Of a DNA stretch of 64,000 nt, positions 17,401 to 27,685 are shown piece by piece. Every line of letters begins with the position of its first letter. The stretch's first letter is position 1. Origin of the DNA: Aridibaculum aurantiacum. GTDB lineage: Bacteria > Bacteroidota > Bacteroidia > Chitinophagales > Chitinophagaceae. The DNA is taken from NCBI RefSeq assembly GCF_017355875.1, contig NZ_JAFEWC010000001.1:682001-746000 (forward strand), given 5' to 3'. The notes under the pieces are model-generated. The model searched no databases. It was not told the DNA's origin and saw nothing but the letters and a program-made list of their open reading frames with translations. The translations under genes were made by a program, and so were the position numbers.

Positions 17401-17854
17401 AACTTTGGTTTTTGGACGAAGGATTATGGATAAATTTTGATACTGATTTAATCACGTTACTCGAACAATCTTGGGGTTTCCCTTTCGTAGACCGTTGTGA
17501 ATAACATGATGTGAAGTAAGACAGAAGTAAGGAGTATAAATAATTGTTAAGGCCAAAAACATGCTCCAAAAAGCCACACTTCTAAAAGTTGGATTGCAGG
17601 ATATGTGGCGTTTTTACCAATATTAATATTCTACTTATTGAGCAGCAGCAGGTTATACTTAATTTTTTCTCGTGTATCCCAAATTGAAAATGTGGCAAAT
17701 TAATTTTCCAACTACTGGAACAATTTTCTTTTAGGCTGATAAAGTAAAACTATCCATCATCTGTGCTGGTTAATGGTATGTATTAACGCATTTATATGAA
17801 TGCTACACTGTATTCATCTCTTCCAACCTACTTAATCTTAATATTTTTGCAGCT
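17401..17854. other. 454-bp intergenic region between divergent sigma factor and uvrA
   Basis: No ORF of note. The -7 box of uvrA is at 17842-17849. A weak terminator-like hairpin (GCCACA at 17573-17578 with TGTGGC at 17604-17609, followed by GTTTTT) is present with a long loop. The region is otherwise A/T-rich and unassigned; I see no promoter box with a good match for the sigma factor gene. Confidence 0.4.
17842..17849 (+). promoter_or_regulatory. -7 promoter element TATTTTTG for uvrA copy 1
   Basis: A perfect TAnnTTTG match with its G five bases before the ATG at 17855, implying a leaderless mRNA. No LexA-like operator was recognised nearby. Confidence 0.5.
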
Positions 17855-20758
17855 ATGGCTAAAAGAACCAACACTGTGGCTACACCAAAGGAAGCTACAG
17901 GCAGCCGCGATACTAACGATACCATCCTGGTAAAGGGAGCGCGGGTGCATAATCTTAAGAATGTTACTGTAGCATTTCCTCGAAATAAATTCATAGTAGT
18001 TACTGGTGTTTCAGGCTCAGGTAAATCATCGCTTACCATTGATACTTTATTTGCAGAAGGCCAGCGTCGCTATGCTGAAAGCTTAAGTGCGTATGCAAGG
18101 CAGTTCATGGCGCGTATGAACAAGCCTGATGTTGATTTCATAAAAGGATTATGTCCTGCTATTGCCATAGAGCAAAAGGTTATCACACGCACACCGCGCA
18201 GTACCGTAGGTAGCATGACAGAACTATACGATTACCTGCGATTGATGTTTGCACGTGTTGGTCATAGTATATCTCCCATCAGTGGCAGAGAAGTAAAGAA
18301 AGATGATGTGCAGGATGTGGTAGATGCCATGAAAGCTTTGAATGAAGGTAGCCGCGTATTGCTGCTGGCCGTGTTCAAGCAACATGCTAATCGCAATGTG
18401 AAAGAGGAGTTGAACATACTGATGCAGAAAGGCTTTAGCCGTATGTATATATCCGCTGCAGAAGGTGTAGGTGAAACAGTACGTATAGAAGACCTGCTGG
18501 AGATGGATGAATACGAGCTGAACGTAAAAGTGAAACTGGATAAAGCCTCTACCAGTAAGCAAGCTAAGGCTAGTGATAAAACCAATGCTGCACTTCCTAA
18601 TGTATATATACTGGTAGACAGGTTGGTGGTGAAAGAATTTGATGAAGATGATATACATCGTATAGGTGATAGTATCACTACCGCATTTTATGAGGGAGAA
18701 GGAGAGATGTACCTTGAAGTAGATGGCAACAACCTGCTTCACTTCAGCAACAAGTTTGAGCTGGATGGGATACAGTTTGAAGAGCCTGTTCCTAATCTCT
18801 TTTCTTACAACAATCCTTTTGGTGCCTGCCCTGTATGCGAAGGTTTTGGACAGGTATTGGGTATAGATCCTGACCTTGTTATTCCAGATAAAAGACTAAG
18901 CCTGTATGAAGGTGCTGTAGCTCCATGGAAAGGAGAGAAGATGGGCCTATGGAAAGAGAATTTTATACGTGTTGCAAAAATGTTCAGCTTCCCTGTTCAT
19001 AAACCTATTGCTGATCTTACCAAAGAAGAGTACGATGTATTATGGAAGGGAAATAAGTATGCTAATGGTATAGATGACTTTTTTAAAGAAGTAGAACAGA
19101 ACCTTTATAAGGTACAATATAGGGTGATGCTTAGCAGGTATCGTGGTCGTACAACCTGCCACGAGTGTGAAGGATTTAGATTGCGTAAAGAAGCATTGTA
19201 TGTAAAAGTAGCTTCCAAGCATATAGGTGAACTGTGCGAGATGCCTGTAAAAGATCTTTATGTATGGATAAGTCAGCTGCAGCTAAGCGAGTTTGATAAG
19301 CAAGTGGCAAAACGGATATTGATAGAGATCAATCACCGGTTGAAGACACTTATAGATGTAGGTCTTGGATACCTTACGCTCAATCGCCTGGCTAATAGCC
19401 TGAGTGGCGGAGAAAGCCAGCGTATACAACTTACTCGCAGCCTGGGTAGCAACCTCACCAATTCGCTTTACATACTAGATGAACCATCCATTGGCTTGCA
19501 TAGCCGCGATACAGAAAAGCTGATCGGTGTACTGAAAGAGCTACGTGATCTTGGGAATACGGTAGTGGTGGTAGAGCACGATGAAATGATGATGCGGGAA
19601 GCAGATCATATTATAGATATGGGGCCGCTTGCCAGCCACCTGGGAGGTGAAGTAGTTGCAGAAGGTAATTACGATGCCATTATAGCAAATGAAGAAAGTC
19701 TTACAGGTAAATATCTAAAAGGTGAACTGCAGATAGAAGTGCCTAAGCGTCCGCGAAAGTGGATGAACAGCATCAAGGTAGAAGGTGCAAGGCATAACAA
19801 CTTAAAGAATATAACGGTCCAGTTTCCGCTTAATGTACTATGCGTAGTAAGTGGTGTAAGTGGTAGTGGTAAGACAACGCTCATCAAACAAATTCTTTAC
19901 CCTGGCCTGCAAAAGATAAAAGGTGAGTTTGCTGATAAAGTAGGTTTTCATAAATCTATAACCGGCGATATAGAAAGCATTGATCATATAGAGATGATCG
20001 ATCAAAATCCTATTGGTAAATCATCGCGTAGTAATCCTGTTACTTATATAAAAGCTTACGACGAGATAAGAGATCTGTATGCAAAGCAGCCACTGAGTAA
20101 GATGCGTGGTTTTGCTGCCAAGCATTATTCTTTCAACGTGGATGGTGGCCGCTGCGATGCATGTAAAGGTGAAGGTGAACAGGTAGTAGAAATGCAGTTC
20201 CTTGCTGATGTCCATCTTGTGTGCGATGTGTGCAATGGCAAGCGTTTTAAAGAAGAGGTGCTGGAAGTAACGTACAAAGGCAAGAGCATACACGATGTAC
20301 TGGAGCTAAGTGTAGATGAGGCAGTGGAATTTTTTAGTGCCGGGAAAGATGGTGCAGGTATAGCTAAAGCAATTCAGCCATTGCAGGATGTAGGTTTAGG
20401 CTATATAAAACTTGGACAGAGCAGCGATACACTTAGTGGTGGAGAAGCGCAGCGTGTAAAACTAGCAAGCTTCCTGGGCAAAGGCAAAGGAGCAGGACAT
20501 ATCCTTTTCATTTTTGATGAACCAACCACAGGTCTTCATTTTCACGATATCAAAAAGCTGCTGGCATCATTCAATGCACTGATAGAACAAGGGCATTCTA
20601 TTATAGTAATAGAGCACAATACCGATGTTATAAAATCAGCTGATTGGGTCATCGATCTTGGACCCGAAGCAGGTGATGGCGGAGGTAGTTTGGTATACGC
20701 TGGTATACCTTCTGGATTAGCAGCAATAAAAGATAGTTATACAGGAAGGTTTTTATAA
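17855..20758 (+). CDS. uvrA: UvrA-family excinuclease ABC ATPase, copy 1
   Basis: A 967-residue protein with two ABC ATPase modules. First Walker A is GVSGSGKSS at residues 51-59; the second module has [14 protein letters not shown] signatures occur in both ([16 protein letters not shown]). The CHECEGFR and [16 protein letters not shown] zinc-binding cysteines are present. The first CxxC of the insertion-domain zinc finger is missing: only the ACPVCEGFG pair remains. UvrA loads UvrB on damaged DNA in nucleotide excision repair. A second paralogue lies at 32628-35540. In the UvrB-interaction region this copy has [11 protein letters not shown] where most have GLSPAISIEQK. Whether this is the main repair UvrA is not decidable here. 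Confidence 0.93.
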   Translation: MAKRTNTVATPKEATGSRDTNDTILVKGARVHNLKNVTVAFPRNKFIVVTGVSGSGKSSLTIDTLFAEGQRRYAESLSAYARQFMARMNKPDVDFIKGLCPAIAIEQKVITRTPRSTVGSMTELYDYLRLMFARVGHSISPISGREVKKDDVQDVVDAMKALNEGSRVLLLAVFKQHANRNVKEELNILMQKGFSRMYISAAEGVGETVRIEDLLEMDEYELNVKVKLDKASTSKQAKASDKTNAALPNVYILVDRLVVKEFDEDDIHRIGDSITTAFYEGEGEMYLEVDGNNLLHFSNKFELDGIQFEEPVPNLFSYNNPFGACPVCEGFGQVLGIDPDLVIPDKRLSLYEGAVAPWKGEKMGLWKENFIRVAKMFSFPVHKPIADLTKEEYDVLWKGNKYANGIDDFFKEVEQNLYKVQYRVMLSRYRGRTTCHECEGFRLRKEALYVKVASKHIGELCEMPVKDLYVWISQLQLSEFDKQVAKRILIEINHRLKTLIDVGLGYLTLNRLANSLSGGESQRIQLTRSLGSNLTNSLYILDEPSIGLHSRDTEKLIGVLKELRDLGNTVVVVEHDEMMMREADHIIDMGPLASHLGGEVVAEGNYDAIIANEESLTGKYLKGELQIEVPKRPRKWMNSIKVEGARHNNLKNITVQFPLNVLCVVSGVSGSGKTTLIKQILYPGLQKIKGEFADKVGFHKSITGDIESIDHIEMIDQNPIGKSSRSNPVTYIKAYDEIRDLYAKQPLSKMRGFAAKHYSFNVDGGRCDACKGEGEQVVEMQFLADVHLVCDVCNGKRFKEEVLEVTYKGKSIHDVLELSVDEAVEFFSAGKDGAGIAKAIQPLQDVGLGYIKLGQSSDTLSGGEAQRVKLASFLGKGKGAGHILFIFDEPTTGLHFHDIKKLLASFNALIEQGHSIIVIEHNTDVIKSADWVIDLGPEAGDGGGSLVYAGIPSGLAAIKDSYTGRFL

Positions 20759-20858
20759 AAGCAGTTATTTATCAGGAGTATAAAAAAAATTTAAGGTGCA
20801 GCTGTGGACTGTTATTGATTAGTTAAAGCTAAATTGGCTCCTCAATAAAAACTCACAC

Positions 20859-23800
20859 ATGAGAAAACTGTACTTGCTCTTGGGAAGCATGCTCTTCCTG
20901 AACTTTACTTATGCTCAGTTATCAGGAAGCCAAATGGTTCCCTCGGCATCCTATCCAACTATTGCTTCAGCTGTTGCTGATGTCAATGTTCAGGGTGTAG
21001 GACCGGGAGGAGTTATCTTCAATATAGCTCCAGGCTATACTGAAACCATAACAGCTACTTTATCCCTAACAGCTACTGGAACAGCTGCTAATCCAATTAC
21101 ATTTCGCAGAGATCCTGCCGGTTCGGGAGCAAATCCAGTAGTGACTGCTTATACTACTGGTACTGCTACACCAGGTACAACATCTGCGGCATTAGATGGT
21201 ATATGGAGGTTGGCTGGTTCAGACTATGTAACAATTGACGGTATCGATTTACAAGAAAATTCGGCCAATACTACTGCTGCTACCATGATGGAGTATGGCT
21301 TTGGTTTACTTAAAGCTAGTGCTACAGACGGTTGCCAGTATGTTACCATTCGTAACTGTACAATCACATTAAACAGAAATAATGTTACATCTGGAACCGC
21401 TGAGTCTACAGATGGCTCTGTAGGTATTTGGGTCGCTAACACTGTTGCGACAAACAATGTTACTGTTACTGTAACAAGCGCTGCAGGAACCAATTCGAAC
21501 AACAGGTTCTACAATAACACCATCCAGAATTGTTATACAGGTATCTACCTGAGAGGTTTTGCAGCAGCATCTCCTTTTTCATTATACGACACAAACAATG
21601 ACGTAGGTGGAACCGCAGCAGCAACAGGAAACATCATAAGAAATTATGGAGGCGGTACAAGTGGTACAGCAGTAGCATATGCTATAAGAACCATCTACCA
21701 GGCAAATTTCAACCTGTCATTTAATACAATCAATAATAATGATGGCAGTGGCGTAAATCATCCTGCAACACTAAGAGGCATTTTCACTTCTACTGCAACA
21801 AGTGTGAGTGGTACTATAAATAATAACACAGTTTCTCTTTCCGGTGCCGGTACTACACAAGCCGTAGTAGCAATTGAAAATGGATCTGGTGGTACAGCGG
21901 CTGGAAATACAATCAGCATCTCAAATAACATAGTGCAGAATATTACACAGTCAGCAGCTACCACAGGAACTTTTACTGGTATAGCTAATACTGTTTCTGC
22001 AGCCACTGTTAACATCAATGGGAATACTGTTTCAGGTGTTAGCCAGTCTGGTACAGGAACAGTGATTGGTATCCAAAACAGTGGTAGTCCTACTAATCTT
22101 ACCATTAACAATAACACCATCAGTAACATTCAGAAAACGGGTGCTAGTGGTACTATTTATGGTATTAGTGTAGGTACTTCTATCGCTGTTGTATCGGGTA
22201 ATATGATCAATGGCCTGGGCTTCAATAATACTTCAGGTACATCTTCTGCTACTTTATATGGTATTTATAGCTTAACCTCCCCAACAGGTGAAACTTTTAC
22301 AGGTAATACTATCTATGATTTAAATATTGTTGGTGCCAGTACTTCTACATCGCACGTTTTAGGTGGAATTATTACCAATTCAGTAAGCTCATCGGTTAAA
22401 AATATTTCTCAAAATAATATTTACAACCTAAACATTAATTCTACAGGTGGTAGTGGTACAGTTACCGGGATAAATACTAGTACTGGTAACACTATCCTTA
22501 TAGCCAGAAATAAAATAGGTGAGCTTACTGCATTTGGTTCTTCCAGTTCAGCAAGAGGTATTACAGTGAACTCAGGAACAACACTAAATGTGCAAAACAA
22601 CCTGGTTGGTAACTTGTACACACCTTCTGCAAGTTCAGCAGATGCTATCAGGGGTATTAACCTTGCTTCTACTAGTGCCACTACTATCATAAATGTTCAT
22701 TACAACACTGTGCGTTTAGACGCCAGTTCATCTGGTGCCAATTTTGGTACTTCTGCATTGTATGCTACTACATCTACCACAGCTACTACTGCTACTTTGA
22801 ACATGGTAAACAATATCCTGGTGAACCTTTCTACGCCATCAGGTACAGGAGTGTCAGCTGCTTACCGTAGATCTAGTACATCACTTACTAACTACGGAAG
22901 CGCTTCTAACAACAATATGTTTTATGCAGGAACTCCTTCAGCAACCAATGTTATCTTTTTTGATGGAACCAACTCTGATCAAACACTGGATGCTTATAAG
23001 CAAAGAGTTGCTCCCAGAGATCAGAATTCAGTAACAGAAAATCCTATTTTTAGCAGTTTGATGGTAGCAGATGCAAATTACCTGCATCTTGATCCTACTG
23101 TTCCTACAAGGGCAGAAAGTGGCGGTACTCCTATATCAGGTATCACCGTAGATTATGACGGACAAACCAGGAACACAACTACTCCTGATATTGGTGCAGA
23201 TGAATTTAACGGTATTGCAATTGACGAAACTGCTCCTGTCATCACCTACAATAATTTGGTTTCTAATTGTGAAACAGGAAATAAGCTGCTTGCTGCTACC
23301 ATAACAGATGCTTCTGGTGTTCCAACTAGTGGTTCTTTGGTACCAAGAGTGTATTATAGAAAAGGAACAACTGGAGCTTGGTATTCTCAACCAGGTACAT
23401 TAGTAGGCGGTAGTGCAACAAACGGTACATGGAACTTTACTATCCAACCTTCAGATTTTGGTGGACTTGTAACAGGCGATATTGTTCAGTATTATGTTAT
23501 AGCTCAGGATGTAGTTACGCCTACTCCAAATATAAGTTCCAACCCTGCCGGTGTAGTAGCAACAGATGTTAATACAGTTTCTACACATCCTGCAACTTTA
23601 AATTCTTACACAGTTGGAGTTACTTTAAACGGTAATTACACAATTGGATCATCAGGTAATTATCCCACTATTGGTGATGCTGTTAATGCATATCATACAG
23701 CTTGTATAACAGGCAATGTTACATTTACCTTGATGGATGGTGCATATTCTTCAGAGACCTTCCCAATAGTTATCAGGTCTAACCCAGATGCGTCAGCAAC

Positions 23801-25604
23801 TAAGACAATTACCTTCAAGCCAGAAGCAGGTATGGCTACTACCATCAGTGGTTCAAGTGCCGGTGCTATCATTAGGTTACTAGGTGCAGATTATGTTGTA
23901 TTTGATGGTGTGAATACTGGTGGAAGTTCACTTACAATAGCTAATACCAATACAGGTACAAGTTCAAGTCTTATCTACCTTTCTCCGGCAAGCGCAACAG
24001 ATGGTGCTACAAATAATATCATCCGCAATGTGACGCTTACAGGTAATACACCAACCACAACTTATGCTGCCATTGTATCGAGCAGCTCAACAACACTGGG
24101 TGGAGTAGCAGAGGCTGCTAACTCAAATAATATTTTCGAGAACAATACAATAACAGCTTTACAGTACGGTATTGTACTGGTAGGTCCAACTGGTAATGAA
24201 GTTAATAACGTAATCAGGGGAAATACAATTGGATCAGCAATAGCTGCTTCTAAAATCCAGTTAAATGGTATTGCGATCTTCCAACAGCAGAACGTTGAGA
24301 TTTCAGGTAATAACATTTCAGGTGTATCATCTGCGGCTACTACTCCCGCTGCTTCTGGTTTGCGTATAGCAGGCACAATGTCGGGCGGTAATATATTCAA
24401 CAACAAAATCTCAGATATCAAGAATACAGTATCTGGTGGTTGGGGTGCAAATGGTATACAACTAAATGCTTCAACTACAGCTTCTAATCTAACCATTTAC
24501 AACAACTTCATTTGGGATGTTGCAGGTGTTGGTTATGCATCAGGTGTTGGCCTCAATGATAATGGATATGGTATCATTGCCGTGACTGGCGGTGGATATA
24601 ATCTCTACTTCAATTCGATCAACCTAAACACTGACCAGACAACTGGTACCTCTGCTGCTATCAATATCACATCCGGTATCACCACAGCCAATTCACTAAA
24701 CATTCGCAACAACATCTTTGCTAATACGCAAACAGCAAATACAAGGTATGCGATCTATAATGCAGCGGCTACTACAGTTTTCAACGACATAAACAACAAT
24801 GATTACTTTACTACTGGTACCAATATCGGTTACTCAGGAAGCGCAGCTGTTGCAGATATTGCTGCGTGGAGAACTGCCACCGGTAAAGATGCTGCTTCAG
24901 TATCCGTAGATCCTCAATTCATTTCGCCAACTGATCTTCATCTTCAAACCTCATCTCCTCTAATCAATGCCGGTGTTACCATTGCTGGTATAACTAAGGA
25001 TATTGATATGGAAGATCGTGATGCTACACCAGATATGGGTGCTGACGAAATTGTTACCACTCTTCCTGTTACCCTTTCCGATATTCGTGCTTTCCAGCAT
25101 AATGCAGGTGTACAGGTAGAATGGAAGATCGCTACTGAAACTGATGTTAAGCATTATGAAGTTGAGCGTTCTGTTGATGGTCGTAGCTTTACTAAAGCGG
25201 GTACCGTTGCAGCAAGAGGCGCCGCTACCTATAACTGGTTAGATGCAATGCCATTCCAGGGCAATAACTACTACCGTGTACGTGTGGTAAACAACAATGG
25301 AAGCAGCCAGCTTACATCTGTTGTTAGAGTTTCTATCAGTAAAGGTGCAGCGGCCATTGTAGCTTATCCTAACCCTGTAAAGGGCGAAAGCTTCAACCTT
25401 GCACTGGATAATATGACTGCAGGTAACTATACCATCGTACTGACAAACCTGAATGGTCAGCGTGTTTACACCGAGATATTCAGTCATTCTGGTGGTTCTG
25501 CAAACCGTTCTGTAAGATTGCCTAATGGCTTGTCAAAAGGTACTTACCTATTGCAGGTTGTTGGTGAGAACAAGCAGTTCGTACAAAAGATAGTGAAGGA
25601 CTAA
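20859..25604 (+). CDS. Large secreted parallel beta-helix protein with T9SS type A sorting domain
   Basis: A 1581-residue surface protein. Signal peptide residues 1-19 (...FTYA-Q). Two long parallel beta-helix-like regions rich in NNN/GNT turns are seen, each opening with a YPTI motif (YPTIASAV near residue 32, YPTIGDAV near 933). Between them, from DETAPVITYNN to about residue 920, lies an Ig-like module. The C-terminal 80 residues are a T9SS type A sorting domain (AYPNPVKGESFNLAL ... GTYLLQVVGENKQFVQKIV), so it is exported across the outer membrane and attached or released. Function is not known; similar folds occur in polysaccharide lyases and adhesins, but no catalytic motif was seen. A terminator follows at 25628. 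Confidence 0.88.
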   Translation: MRKLYLLLGSMLFLNFTYAQLSGSQMVPSASYPTIASAVADVNVQGVGPGGVIFNIAPGYTETITATLSLTATGTAANPITFRRDPAGSGANPVVTAYTTGTATPGTTSAALDGIWRLAGSDYVTIDGIDLQENSANTTAATMMEYGFGLLKASATDGCQYVTIRNCTITLNRNNVTSGTAESTDGSVGIWVANTVATNNVTVTVTSAAGTNSNNRFYNNTIQNCYTGIYLRGFAAASPFSLYDTNNDVGGTAAATGNIIRNYGGGTSGTAVAYAIRTIYQANFNLSFNTINNNDGSGVNHPATLRGIFTSTATSVSGTINNNTVSLSGAGTTQAVVAIENGSGGTAAGNTISISNNIVQNITQSAATTGTFTGIANTVSAATVNINGNTVSGVSQSGTGTVIGIQNSGSPTNLTINNNTISNIQKTGASGTIYGISVGTSIAVVSGNMINGLGFNNTSGTSSATLYGIYSLTSPTGETFTGNTIYDLNIVGASTSTSHVLGGIITNSVSSSVKNISQNNIYNLNINSTGGSGTVTGINTSTGNTILIARNKIGELTAFGSSSSARGITVNSGTTLNVQNNLVGNLYTPSASSADAIRGINLASTSATTIINVHYNTVRLDASSSGANFGTSALYATTSTTATTATLNMVNNILVNLSTPSGTGVSAAYRRSSTSLTNYGSASNNNMFYAGTPSATNVIFFDGTNSDQTLDAYKQRVAPRDQNSVTENPIFSSLMVADANYLHLDPTVPTRAESGGTPISGITVDYDGQTRNTTTPDIGADEFNGIAIDETAPVITYNNLVSNCETGNKLLAATITDASGVPTSGSLVPRVYYRKGTTGAWYSQPGTLVGGSATNGTWNFTIQPSDFGGLVTGDIVQYYVIAQDVVTPTPNISSNPAGVVATDVNTVSTHPATLNSYTVGVTLNGNYTIGSSGNYPTIGDAVNAYHTACITGNVTFTLMDGAYSSETFPIVIRSNPDASATKTITFKPEAGMATTISGSSAGAIIRLLGADYVVFDGVNTGGSSLTIANTNTGTSSSLIYLSPASATDGATNNIIRNVTLTGNTPTTTYAAIVSSSSTTLGGVAEAANSNNIFENNTITALQYGIVLVGPTGNEVNNVIRGNTIGSAIAASKIQLNGIAIFQQQNVEISGNNISGVSSAATTPAASGLRIAGTMSGGNIFNNKISDIKNTVSGGWGANGIQLNASTTASNLTIYNNFIWDVAGVGYASGVGLNDNGYGIIAVTGGGYNLYFNSINLNTDQTTGTSAAINITSGITTANSLNIRNNIFANTQTANTRYAIYNAAATTVFNDINNNDYFTTGTNIGYSGSAAVADIAAWRTATGKDAASVSVDPQFISPTDLHLQTSSPLINAGVTIAGITKDIDMEDRDATPDMGADEIVTTLPVTLSDIRAFQHNAGVQVEWKIATETDVKHYEVERSVDGRSFTKAGTVAARGAATYNWLDAMPFQGNNYYRVRVVNNNGSSQLTSVVRVSISKGAAAIVAYPNPVKGESFNLALDNMTAGNYTIVLTNLNGQRVYTEIFSHSGGSANRSVRLPNGLSKGTYLLQVVGENKQFVQKIVKD

Positions 25605-25627
25605 TCTTCACCTGTAATTGATCAAGC

Positions 25628-25658
25628 AAGGCCGCTCAACAAAATTGAGCGGCCTTTG
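25628..25658 (+). terminator. Intrinsic terminator after the beta-helix T9SS gene
   Basis: A 12-bp perfect stem AAGGCCGCTCAA/TTGAGCGGCCTT with a CAAAA loop, followed by a short T-rich stretch. Confidence 0.85.
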
Positions 25659-25751
25659 TATTTACAGTTGTTGCCAAACGTGTTTTTGTAGTTCTGCGCT
25701 TTCAGCGTTTATTTGCCGCCATGAAGCCAACAACAGCTTCAGGTCACGCAT

Positions 25752-26228
25752 ATGTTTATCCTGTATAGAATTCTTACAATCTTCCTGAATGTCATGGCAA
25801 TCATGCTGGGATTTTCTTTGTTGATGAGCCTGGCAGCTTTGTTGTCGTCACCAGTCAATTTGTTAAGTGCTTTCATCATCATTTCCATCCTGTTGTACAC
25901 CTGGTTCTCAAACAAGTTCAGCCGGCAAGTGCTGCTGTTGAAACAGCCGGTCAAGCATTCTATGTACGATTGGATCAGGGTAAATGGCATAGTGTGCCTT
26001 ATCTATAGCATTATCATAACTTTTGTTTCTTCTTTCCTTCTGATGAACCCGGGAATGCTTGCCCAGATCATGCAGAACATGCCGGCCAATATGCCTGTGC
26101 AAGCGGAAGACATGAACCGCCTTTTCATTTTTGTGCTCGTGTATGGTATCATCATGCTGGTGCATGTGCTGCTTACCTTCAACTATATTAAAAAGAACCG
26201 ATCGTTTTTTGTAGAGACCAAAGAGTAG
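25752..26228 (+). CDS. Small polytopic membrane protein, unrecognised
   Basis: A 158-residue protein with about four transmembrane helices (about residues 5-27, 32-50, 78-98 and 122-145), a Met-rich loop (MLAQIMQNMPANMPVQAEDM) between helices 3 and 4, and a lysine-rich cytoplasmic tail. No family was recognised. It starts 94 bp after the preceding terminator, so it needs its own promoter; none was obvious. The only support for a function is that it is a conserved-looking hydrophobic ORF. Confidence 0.7.
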   Translation: MFILYRILTIFLNVMAIMLGFSLLMSLAALLSSPVNLLSAFIIISILLYTWFSNKFSRQVLLLKQPVKHSMYDWIRVNGIVCLIYSIIITFVSSFLLMNPGMLAQIMQNMPANMPVQAEDMNRLFIFVLVYGIIMLVHVLLTFNYIKKNRSFFVETKE

Positions 26229-26361
26229 TTTTTCACTTTAGTTATAGAAGATTTTAGCTTGCTGGTGAGCGTTGGTGAAGTATTACTTCCGTTCATCCAA
26301 TGGTTCTGCTTTAACCGGAACTATCATATTAATTTGGCTCCCTCCCAAAACACTGCACACC

Positions 26362-27642
26362 ATGAGCCGTAATATCTTCTACTCTTTACTACTAGTAACT
26401 CTTTTTCCTATTGTTTCTGTAGCACAAAAAAACAACAAGCTGGGTGTTTTTATGGATTGCAAATGGGAATGGCTGTGCGACTTTAACTATGTACGGCAGG
26501 AAATCAAGATGGTTGATTTTGTACGTGACAGGTTTCTTGCCGACGTGCATGTGCTGGTGAATACAGAGTTCAGTGGCGGTGGTGGAGAGCAAAATACCAT
26601 TGCGTTCATTGGTTTGAAATCTTTCAGTGGAAAGTCGGACACGCTCAGGTATTTCAACAATCCTACAATGACGGATGATGAAAAGCGAAAGCAGTTGGTA
26701 AAGTATGTGAAGCTTGGCCTGGTATCATATGTGGCAAAAAGTGGATTGGCCGAAGATCTCCAGATAAGTTATGTTTCGAAAGACACCACAGCCAGTATGG
26801 AAACAGCAGAGCAACAGCAAAAGGATAAATGGAACTTCTGGCAACTAAGAGTGGGTGCTTCAGGCTTCTTTAGTGGCAACCAGAATTTCAAAAATGAGAA
26901 CATCAACAGCTACATCAGCAGTACAAGAGAAACCAATGCCAGTCGTACTAACATCAATGTTGATATGCAGTTCCGCAAGAGTGTATATGCTGTATCGGCT
27001 ACTGAAAAAGAAACAGTTCAATTCCGTGATATAGGTGTAGAAGCTATCTATGTAAAAAAGCTTTCAGAACATTGGGGTGTAGGGATTGGCGGAGACGCTA
27101 TGCATAGCTTGTTTCAAAACCTTGACCTTCGGACCTCTGTTCGTCCGCGGGTAGAATATAGCATCACGCCCTATAGCAAGTTCAATAGCGAGAGGATCAT
27201 TGTTCGTTACCTGGTTGGGCCTGAGCTAAGCATGTATGGCGACACTACCATTTACTATAAGATCAAGGAGCTACAGGTAAAACATTCGCTGCAGGCAATT
27301 GCATCTTTTACCAAACCATGGGGAACAGTGAATGTAGGAGGTTTTTATTCTAACTACCTTTCAGACTTTAAGCAGAACAACCTTAGCTTCAGCGGCGGTA
27401 TAAACTGGCGAATATTCAAAGGTTTCACCTTTGGTGCAGGCGGCAGCTATAGCATCATTCGCGACCAGATCAACATTAAGAAAGAAGATGCATCAGCCGC
27501 TGACGTACTCACACAGCGCAGGGCATTGTTGTCCGGCTATGACTATTTTGTAGGCGTTGGTTTTAGCTACACATTCGGCTCCATATTCAATAATGCTGTG
27601 TTTCCCGGCTTCAGAGGGCTTAGCTGGGGCTTGAACTTTTAA
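26362..27642 (+). CDS. Uncharacterised outer-membrane beta-barrel-like protein
   Basis: From ATG 26362 (MSRNIFYSLLL) this is a 426-residue exported protein with a signal peptide ending SVA-Q. An in-frame ATG at 26272 adds 30 residues with no signal-like character and is rejected. The N-terminal third has the motif FMDCKWEWLCDFNYVRQEI; the C-terminal two thirds alternate aromatic and polar residues and end in SWGLNF, as in beta-barrel outer-membrane proteins. It may sense or bind something, but nothing specific can be read. A 7/8 match to the -7 box, TTAATTTG, lies about 30 bp upstream. Confidence 0.75.
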   Translation: MSRNIFYSLLLVTLFPIVSVAQKNNKLGVFMDCKWEWLCDFNYVRQEIKMVDFVRDRFLADVHVLVNTEFSGGGGEQNTIAFIGLKSFSGKSDTLRYFNNPTMTDDEKRKQLVKYVKLGLVSYVAKSGLAEDLQISYVSKDTTASMETAEQQQKDKWNFWQLRVGASGFFSGNQNFKNENINSYISSTRETNASRTNINVDMQFRKSVYAVSATEKETVQFRDIGVEAIYVKKLSEHWGVGIGGDAMHSLFQNLDLRTSVRPRVEYSITPYSKFNSERIIVRYLVGPELSMYGDTTIYYKIKELQVKHSLQAIASFTKPWGTVNVGGFYSNYLSDFKQNNLSFSGGINWRIFKGFTFGAGGSYSIIRDQINIKKEDASAADVLTQRRALLSGYDYFVGVGFSYTFGSIFNNAVFPGFRGLSWGLNF

Positions 27643-27685
27643 CTACAGCTCATCTGCGTTGCAATTGCCCGGCGTTTAACTTCGC

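Noticed and set aside
18224-18742. Long open frames on the strand opposite uvrA copy 1 (and similar ones opposite other genes)
   Set aside because: They lie wholly inside well-recognised coding regions, have shadow-like composition and no homology that I recognise.
24062-24496. Minus-strand open frames inside the beta-helix gene (for example 21758-22129 and 24062-24496)
   Set aside because: They are caused by the repetitive Thr/Ser/Asn-rich coding sequence on the plus strand; hydrophobic translations are an artefact.
26272-26361. Start of the outer-membrane-like protein at ATG 26272
   Set aside because: The added residues have no signal-peptide character, whereas ATG 26362 begins a good signal peptide.
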